From Solibacillus ferritrahens (GTDB taxonomy: Bacteria; Bacillota; Bacilli; Bacillales_A; Planococcaceae), in NCBI RefSeq assembly GCF_037027585.1, contig NZ_JAXCLE010000007.1, positions 1 through 64,000 on the forward strand: 64,000 nt of DNA, read 5' to 3'. Positions 58,626 through 64,000 of the stretch are shown here, in pieces. A program made the position numbers and the translations under genes. How positions within the stretch are numbered: the stretch's first letter is position 1; each line of letters begins with the position of its first letter. The notes beneath the pieces are model-generated. The model worked only from the letters and a program-made list of their open reading frames with translations. It had not been told where the DNA came from and did not search any database.

Positions 58626-60821
58626 TTAATTAATTACACGTTGTACCGAATAAATATCCGGTAGCTGCTTAATTTTCTCAACTACTCTATGAAGTCCTGA
58701 AATATTTGAAATTGCAATTGTTAAATGAATCGTTGCAATCTTTTCACGATCAGCTCTACCTGTAACTGCTAAAATATTCGTTTTTGCTTCACTTACTGCG
58801 TGCATCACATCATTTAAAATACCAGGACGATCAAAAGCGGAAATCTCGATATCTACTGGATAATCTTTACGTATTTGTGTGCCGTCATTTTCCCACTCCA
58901 CTTCAATAAGACGCTCTAAATTTCCATCTTCCTGAATGTTTGGACAGTCGGCTCGGTGTACCGATACACCTCTACCTTTTGTTATAAACCCGACAATATC
59001 ATCACCTGGAACCGGCGTACAGCAGCGTGAGAGGCGAATCAGTAAATTGTCAATGCCTTTAACAATAACACCTGATTCAGTACGTTTTTTAGGTGTAGGA
59101 TTGTTCATGCTTTTAACGATTTTTTCAAGCGCCTCTTCCTGTTCACGCTCTTTTCGCATCTTTTCAGCTAAACGATTGACGATTTGCTGTGCCGTAATGC
59201 CACCGACACCAACAGCTGCATATAAATCCTCTTCATGTGTATAGTTGAATTTATCAATAACGCGTTTAATATTTTCAGGTGTCAGTACTTCCTTCATATC
59301 AAACTCTTGTGCTTTTATTTCTTTATCTACAAGCTCTTTACCTTTAATAACACTTTCTTCACGAACATGCTTTTTGAAGAACTGTTTAATTTTATTTTTC
59401 GCTTGTGAACTTTGTGCAATTTTAATCCAGTCACGGCTTGGCCCAAATGATTGTTTTGATGTTAAAACTTCAACAATATCCCCTGTTTTTAATGGGGTAT
59501 CAAGCGGTACCATTTTGCCGTTTACTTTTGCACCGATTGTTTTATTTCCAACTTCTGAATGCACACGATACGCAAAATCGATTGGGACAGATCCCGCTGG
59601 AAGTTCGATAACATCCCCCAATGGCGAGAATACGTAAACCATGTCTGAAAATAAATCAAATTTTAATGATTCCATAAATTCCGCTGCATTTGAAGATTCA
59701 TTCTGGAATTCCAAGATTTCACGGAACCATGTTAACTTTTGGTCAATATTTTCCGTACTACGCTCGACTGTTTTGCCTTCTTTGTATGCCCAATGTGCCG
59801 CGATACCGAATTCAGCAATTTTATGCATTTCTTTCGTACGAATCTGCACTTCCAGCGGGTCACCATATGGACCAATAACCGTTGTATGCAAAGATTGATA
59901 TAAGTTTTGCTTTGGCATCGCAATATAATCTTTAAAACGGCCAGGCATCGGCTTCCATAATGTATGGATAATTCCAATAACTGCATAACAGTCTTTAATA
60001 CTATCGACCAAAATTCTTACAGCCAACAAATCGTAAATTTCATTGAATTGCTTTTTTTGAAGAACCATTTTCCGATAGATGCTATATAAATGTTTGGGAC
60101 GACCATAAACATCCGCCTCAATTTCAACTTCCTGAAGCTGAGAATTGATCTCGTCCATTACATTATCTAAATAGGCTTCGCGCTCATCACGCTTTTTCTT
60201 CATTAAACTAACAATTCGATAATATTGCTGTGGATTTAAATAGCGTAATGCCGTATCCTCCAGTTCCCACTTCACTTTCGAAATTCCTAAACGGTGCGCT
60301 AACGGGGCAAAAATCTCCAGTGTTTCCTGTGAAATGCGACGCTGTTTTTCAGCCGGCAAATGTTTCAATGTCCGCATATTGTGTAAACGGTCTGCCAGTT
60401 TGATTAAAATGACACGTATGTCCTGAGCCATAGCGACGAACATTTTACGATGGTTTTCTGCCTGTTGCTCTTCTTTTGACATATATTTAATTTTTCCAAG
60501 CTTCGTTACACCATCTACAAGCTTGGCAACTTCTTCACTAAATTCATTCACTAAATCTTCACGTGTTACGTCCGTATCTTCTACGACATCATGTAAAAAT
60601 CCAGCGGAAACTGTTTCAGGATCCATTTGCAGTTCTGCCAAAATACCTGCTACTTGTACTGGGTGAATAATATATGGTTCTCCAGAGCTCCGGAACTGCT
60701 CCTTATGTGCTTCTTTCGCTACCTCATATGCTTTTACAACAAAGGCAACATGTTCTTCATTCATATAAGATTTGACGAGCTCGAAAACATCTTCGGGCGC
60801 CAATATTTGTTCTTTCGCCAT
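58626..60821 (-). CDS. relA: Bifunctional (p)ppGpp synthetase/hydrolase Rel
   Basis: A 731-residue long RSH enzyme. The hydrolase HD domain has FLHDVVEDTDV (His77-Asp78), so breakdown of (p)ppGpp is expected. The synthetase domain includes YGRPKHLYSIYRKM and the ribosome-responsive region. A TGS domain (VYVFSPLGDVIELP) follows, then the zinc-finger region (RLSRCCTPVPGDDIVGFITKGRG, read in parts) and a C-terminal ACT/RRM domain. The ATG at 60821 has AGGTGG upstream, with an in-frame TTG just before it. Promoter and neighbours (apt, recJ upstream; dtd downstream) are as in Bacillus. Confidence 0.98.
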   Translation of the reverse strand: MAKEQILAPEDVFELVKSYMNEEHVAFVVKAYEVAKEAHKEQFRSSGEPYIIHPVQVAGILAELQMDPETVSAGFLHDVVEDTDVTREDLVNEFSEEVAKLVDGVTKLGKIKYMSKEEQQAENHRKMFVAMAQDIRVILIKLADRLHNMRTLKHLPAEKQRRISQETLEIFAPLAHRLGISKVKWELEDTALRYLNPQQYYRIVSLMKKKRDEREAYLDNVMDEINSQLQEVEIEADVYGRPKHLYSIYRKMVLQKKQFNEIYDLLAVRILVDSIKDCYAVIGIIHTLWKPMPGRFKDYIAMPKQNLYQSLHTTVIGPYGDPLEVQIRTKEMHKIAEFGIAAHWAYKEGKTVERSTENIDQKLTWFREILEFQNESSNAAEFMESLKFDLFSDMVYVFSPLGDVIELPAGSVPIDFAYRVHSEVGNKTIGAKVNGKMVPLDTPLKTGDIVEVLTSKQSFGPSRDWIKIAQSSQAKNKIKQFFKKHVREESVIKGKELVDKEIKAQEFDMKEVLTPENIKRVIDKFNYTHEEDLYAAVGVGGITAQQIVNRLAEKMRKEREQEEALEKIVKSMNNPTPKKRTESGVIVKGIDNLLIRLSRCCTPVPGDDIVGFITKGRGVSVHRADCPNIQEDGNLERLIEVEWENDGTQIRKDYPVDIEISAFDRPGILNDVMHAVSEAKTNILAVTGRADREKIATIHLTIAISNISGLHRVVEKIKQLPDIYSVQRVIN

Positions 60822-60868
60822 CAATTAGTCCACCTGTTCTTTTAATTTTCGCAATAAGTATAACTTCA

Positions 60869-60898
60869 ATTGTATAAAAGATAGCTACTAAATGTAAA
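60869..60898 (-). promoter_or_regulatory. Candidate sigma-A promoter of relA-dtd
   Basis: On the minus strand TTTACA (60898-60893) and TACAAT (60874-60869) are 18 nt apart, about 50 bases before the relA start. Confidence 0.6.
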
Positions 60899-60970
60899 GA
60901 CACGCGTTCATTTAGTTTATAGAAAGTCGAAATTTGTAGAATTATTGTGACAGTGGCTAGTAATAATTTC

Positions 60971-61006
60971 AAAAAAAAACTATCTCACATAAACATGCGA
61001 GATAGT
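60971..61006 (-). terminator. Terminator of recJ-apt
   Basis: On the minus strand the stem ACTATCTC/GAGATAGT, extended by CAT/ATG, is followed by nine T. Confidence 0.92.
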
Positions 61007-61017
61007 TGGATGATAAA

Positions 61018-61530
61018 TTAATATTGAATTAAAGTTTTAATCGGAACAGTGCCGATTTTGTTACGTCCTTTTAATTCTGTAAGCTCTATAATGAATGCAG
61101 CGCCTACTACCTCGCCGCCTAACTGCTCAATTAAGCGTACTGTTGCTTCCACTGTACCGCCTGTTGCAAGTAAATCATCACAGATTAAAACTTTTTGACC
61201 TGGCTTTACAGCATCATTATGCATTGTTAAAGTATCTGTTCCGTATTCTAAACCATAATCTGCAGAAATTACTTCACGTGGTAATTTCCCTGGTTTACGT
61301 ACTGGTGCAAAACCGATTTCTAGTGCATATGCAACCGGACAACCGATAATAAATCCGCGCGCTTCTGGACCTACAATAATTTCTGCGCCAACTTCTTTTG
61401 CATATTTAACAATTTCATCTGTCGCATATTTATATGCAGGACCATTATCCATGATTGTTGTAATATCTTTAAAGCTGATGCCTTCTTTCGGCCAATTTTC
61501 AACTGTTGTTACGTATTGTTTTAAATCCAT
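61018..61530 (-). CDS. apt: Adenine phosphoribosyltransferase
   Basis: A 170-residue type I phosphoribosyltransferase converting adenine and PRPP to AMP. It has the start GISFKDITTIMDNG, the VGPEARGFIIG adenine loop near 53-63 and the PRPP motif VLICDDLLATGGT at about 114-126. The ATG at 61530 has GAGGAGG upstream. It follows recJ by 16 bases in the conserved recJ-apt-relA arrangement. Confidence 0.98.
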   Translation of the reverse strand: MDLKQYVTTVENWPKEGISFKDITTIMDNGPAYKYATDEIVKYAKEVGAEIIVGPEARGFIIGCPVAYALEIGFAPVRKPGKLPREVISADYGLEYGTDTLTMHNDAVKPGQKVLICDDLLATGGTVEATVRLIEQLGGEVVGAAFIIELTELKGRNKIGTVPIKTLIQY

Positions 61531-61546
61531 TCTTCCTATGTCCTCC

Positions 61547-63868
61547 TCAAGAACTCAATCGTTCATTAAACCATTGTTTAAGCTCGCTGTATGTAGCATA
61601 TACCAGCTTCTGCTCAAGCTCGATCTGTTGTGTACGCATTTTATATGACGGGGCTTCTGACAATGCTTGTTTTGGTACATTTTCATTTACTGTCGTCAGA
61701 CCATTCTCTATTGTAACAAATCCTAGCTCAAAAAACACTGTTGTCATAAATTTAATTACTTCCATATTTAGGCCAATATGTTGCGACAATTTCTCAATAT
61801 GTTCATTTAAGTTAAATGCAGGACGTTTTTTTAAAAAACCATAGTACCATTTGAAATGATCCCGTGTTGGCATTCCGTTCATATAAGCCGATTGATCCGT
61901 ATGGAAATGTGCATAAATACGCTCAATCTGTACTTTGTGCAACAATTTTTCCAACAGCGAAAAATTCCCAGGTAAATCAAGCAAAACAATATTTTTACGA
62001 AGCGTTAAAGGATTTACCTCGTCTGTTAAGTGTATAATCTCTTTTGGAATCGCTTGTTCAAAATGATCCTTTGTCTGTTTAGTAAATGCAATAAAATCGG
62101 TTTTTTCAATATTAACTTTTGCTACCCAATTGCTTGTTTGACTTTTTCCGCGGTAATCATATAGTTGCCACTCATCTATACGTACATCCTGAACCATAAA
62201 TTGCGGCTTTTTATTTCCTTGCCATTCATTAATTTGTAAATCCCCTACTAGAGATAAAGCGATGCCATAAGAAATTTCTTCATGTAAATAGCCTTTATTA
62301 AAACCAATTGCATCTAATGAATGGTAAGCATCCTCCAATTCCATCTTCAAATGGTTTTCAGCTGAACCAATTTTTCTAAGTGACTTTGCCTTCACATTTT
62401 GAATAGCAAAAATCGGTTTCGGAAATTCCGTTCCAAAAGGCGCTAATTGACGGATTTCCTGAATTGCATCAACTGTAATTTCACTTAAATCAATCGGAAC
62501 ATCAATTTGCAGTCTTTGTACAAGTTGTTCCTCCGATAAACACGCTTTTGCCTGCTCATTTAACCTTGTACGCAAAGCTTCGACATGTTCAATTGGTAAT
62601 GTCATGCCTGCTGCCATCGGATGTCCCCCGAAATGAGGCAAAATATCACGATTTTTTGCCAGTTCATTGTATAAATGGAATCCTTCGATACTGCGGGCTG
62701 AACCTTTTGCAATTCCTTTTTCATGATTATTGGAAAGAACAATTGTCGGACGATAATATTTTTCCACTAATCGGGAGGCTACGATTCCAACAACCCCCGG
62801 GTTCCAGCCTTCCCCAGCAACTACTAAAACTAGCGATTGTTTTAAGTCATCATTATTCTCAATCATTGAAATAGCTTCATTGGCAATTTCCTCAACTATT
62901 TTTTTCCGTTCGGTGTTTTTGTCATTTAACTGCTTTGCAAGGTCATTGGCTTGGAGCTGATCTTCACTCATTAAAAAATGTACACCCGGCTCGGCACTTC
63001 CTAACCGACCGATCGCATTTAACCTCGGGCCAAAATAGAACCCAACTGTTTCTTCATTAATCTCTCTTTGATTGGCACCTGAGGCATCGCAAATCGCTTT
63101 CACCCATGGGTTTGCGGACTGTTGCAATGCTTGTAGACCTCGCTGTACCAAATAGCGGTTTTCTCCAACAAGAGGAACTAAATCGGCAATCGTCCCAATT
63201 GCGACATATTCAAATAAATGGTCGGGTAACTCGCCATATAAAGCATGCGCTAACTTAAAAGCCACTCCCACTCCTGCAAGCTCTCCAAACGGATAATGTC
63301 CTTGTGGTATACGTGGATGAATAATGACATTTGCGTCCGGCAATACATCTCCCGGCTCATGGTGGTCCGTAATGATAACGTCCATCCCTAGCTCCCGTGC
63401 CAACTTAACTTGTTCGATACCACTAATACCATTATCGACAGTAATAATTAAATTTACGCCATCTTCATGTGCTTTTCGGAAAAGTTCTTCATTTGGACCA
63501 TATCCATGGATAAAACGATCAGGAATAACAAAGCTCACGTCTGCTCCTATATCAAGTAGAGCATTTAATAAAACGGTTGTACTTGTAATTCCGTCCGCGT
63601 CATAATCACCATATACTAAAATCTTTTCCCCATTCTCTAATGCTTCTTCAATGCGGGTAATAGCCTCTTCCATCCCCGCCATTAAATAAGGATCATGGTA
63701 CTGACTTTCATCAATTTTTAGTAAGGAGGCGGCTTGCTCTGGATTTTCACAGCCTCTTGCAATTAAAATTTTTGCTGCGATTGATGAAATATTTAATTGT
63801 GCACTTAGTTGTTTTATAAGTTGTTCATCTTGTACTTCTATTTCCCAAACTTTTTGCGACTGTATCAT
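61547..63868 (-). CDS. recJ: Single-stranded-DNA-specific exonuclease RecJ
   Basis: A 773-residue DHH-family 5'-to-3' exonuclease. The catalytic domain has VYGDYDADGITST, ITVDNGISG and the DHH motif IITDHHEPGD, followed by HPRIPQGHYPF and GVGVAFKLAHAL. The DHHA1 domain has GGHPMAAGMTL near residue 415. The OB-fold region precedes a Bacillota-type C-terminal extension (about 570-773) known to contact single-strand binding protein in related enzymes. The ATG at 63868 has GAGGAAGTGA upstream. Confidence 0.97.
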   Translation of the reverse strand: MIQSQKVWEIEVQDEQLIKQLSAQLNISSIAAKILIARGCENPEQAASLLKIDESQYHDPYLMAGMEEAITRIEEALENGEKILVYGDYDADGITSTTVLLNALLDIGADVSFVIPDRFIHGYGPNEELFRKAHEDGVNLIITVDNGISGIEQVKLARELGMDVIITDHHEPGDVLPDANVIIHPRIPQGHYPFGELAGVGVAFKLAHALYGELPDHLFEYVAIGTIADLVPLVGENRYLVQRGLQALQQSANPWVKAICDASGANQREINEETVGFYFGPRLNAIGRLGSAEPGVHFLMSEDQLQANDLAKQLNDKNTERKKIVEEIANEAISMIENNDDLKQSLVLVVAGEGWNPGVVGIVASRLVEKYYRPTIVLSNNHEKGIAKGSARSIEGFHLYNELAKNRDILPHFGGHPMAAGMTLPIEHVEALRTRLNEQAKACLSEEQLVQRLQIDVPIDLSEITVDAIQEIRQLAPFGTEFPKPIFAIQNVKAKSLRKIGSAENHLKMELEDAYHSLDAIGFNKGYLHEEISYGIALSLVGDLQINEWQGNKKPQFMVQDVRIDEWQLYDYRGKSQTSNWVAKVNIEKTDFIAFTKQTKDHFEQAIPKEIIHLTDEVNPLTLRKNIVLLDLPGNFSLLEKLLHKVQIERIYAHFHTDQSAYMNGMPTRDHFKWYYGFLKKRPAFNLNEHIEKLSQHIGLNMEVIKFMTTVFFELGFVTIENGLTTVNENVPKQALSEAPSYKMRTQQIELEQKLVYATYSELKQWFNERLSS

Positions 63869-63916
63869 GTAAATTTCACTTCCTCATGCAGTACATTATA
63901 CCGAAAAATATGATTG

Positions 63917-63969
63917 TTTCCTAAAGGTAATTTAGGAAAACACCTTTCTACTATAGGATTTAGTAGAAA
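63917..63969. repeat. Two tandem perfect 9-bp stem-loops upstream of recJ
   Basis: TTTCCTAAA/TTTAGGAAA (63917-63925 and 63931-63939) and TTTCTACTA/TAGTAGAAA (63945-63953 and 63961-63969) lie five bases apart. Neither is followed by a clean T-run, so they are not obvious terminators. No gene is seen from 63869 to the right edge. Confidence 0.6.
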
Positions 63970-64000
63970 TAAATTCAAGATTATTTGCTTATACGCTCTA

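Overview
The window looks like a chromosomal segment of a low-GC, spore-forming, Gram-positive bacterium (Bacillota, Bacillales). Sporulation genes (sspE, cotE, spoIIP, gpr, sigK), Bacillus-type competence genes (comEA/EB/EC), SOS control by lexA-yneA-yneB and GlnR control of glnA all point there. Gene content and protein sequence suggest the Planococcaceae/Caryophanaceae side (Solibacillus, Lysinibacillus or relatives). That family placement is an inference from remembered sequence similarity, not a search. Nearly all genes are on the minus strand, so the printed strand is largely antisense. No rRNA, tRNA, CRISPR array, insertion sequence or prophage is visible.

Layout. Positions 1-2030 hold the SOS locus, yneB-yneA divergent from lexA, with three LexA boxes between them. 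Positions 2038-5443 hold a C26 amidotransferase, a nucleotidase, an AlkD-like protein, an unknown protein and a triple-repeat gamma SASP gene. Positions 5454-9518 hold glnR-glnA with two GlnR boxes, ynbB and a TRIC-type membrane protein. Positions 9595-16622 hold a rhodanese, hfq, miaA, a lipase-like hydrolase, mutL and mutS. Positions 16699-19752 hold cotE, a remnant of an EAL gene, ricA and miaB. Positions 19827-26360 hold a small unknown gene, lepA with a structured leader, spoIIP, gpr, rpsT, holA and yqzM.

Positions 26409-35202 are one long competence, NAD and ribosome-assembly block (yqeG, yqeH, aroE, yqeI, nadD, yqeK, rsfS, yqeM, comEA, comEB, comEC) with many overlapping genes. Psd and pssA, the two steps from CDP-diacylglycerol to phosphatidylethanolamine, are divergent at 36 kb, followed by an uninterrupted sigK. 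Positions 37632-46745 hold mtnN, yrrS, greA, udk, the tRNA wobble-uridine genes trhP2-trhP1-trmR, mltG, DUF1292 genes, ruvX and ireB. AlaS at 46.9-49.5 kb has a T-box leader.

Positions 49864-53096 form a small accessory island: an MFS transporter divergent from a Crp/Fnr-type regulator, then a CNT nucleoside transporter. RecD2 follows, then an orphan HisA that resembles the eukaryotic HIS6 type, a manganese catalase, a DUF2642 protein, dtd, relA, apt and recJ.

Most of the window is conserved housekeeping synteny. The least ordinary elements are the eukaryotic-type HisA (56.1 kb), a 170-nt highly structured non-coding stretch between udk and greA (39.75-39.91 kb), a leader with a terminator-like hairpin before lepA (22.14-22.29 kb), the truncated EAL gene (17.5 kb) and the regulator/transporter island (51 kb). 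I did not find a multi-gene system that I would call a new defence or mobile system.
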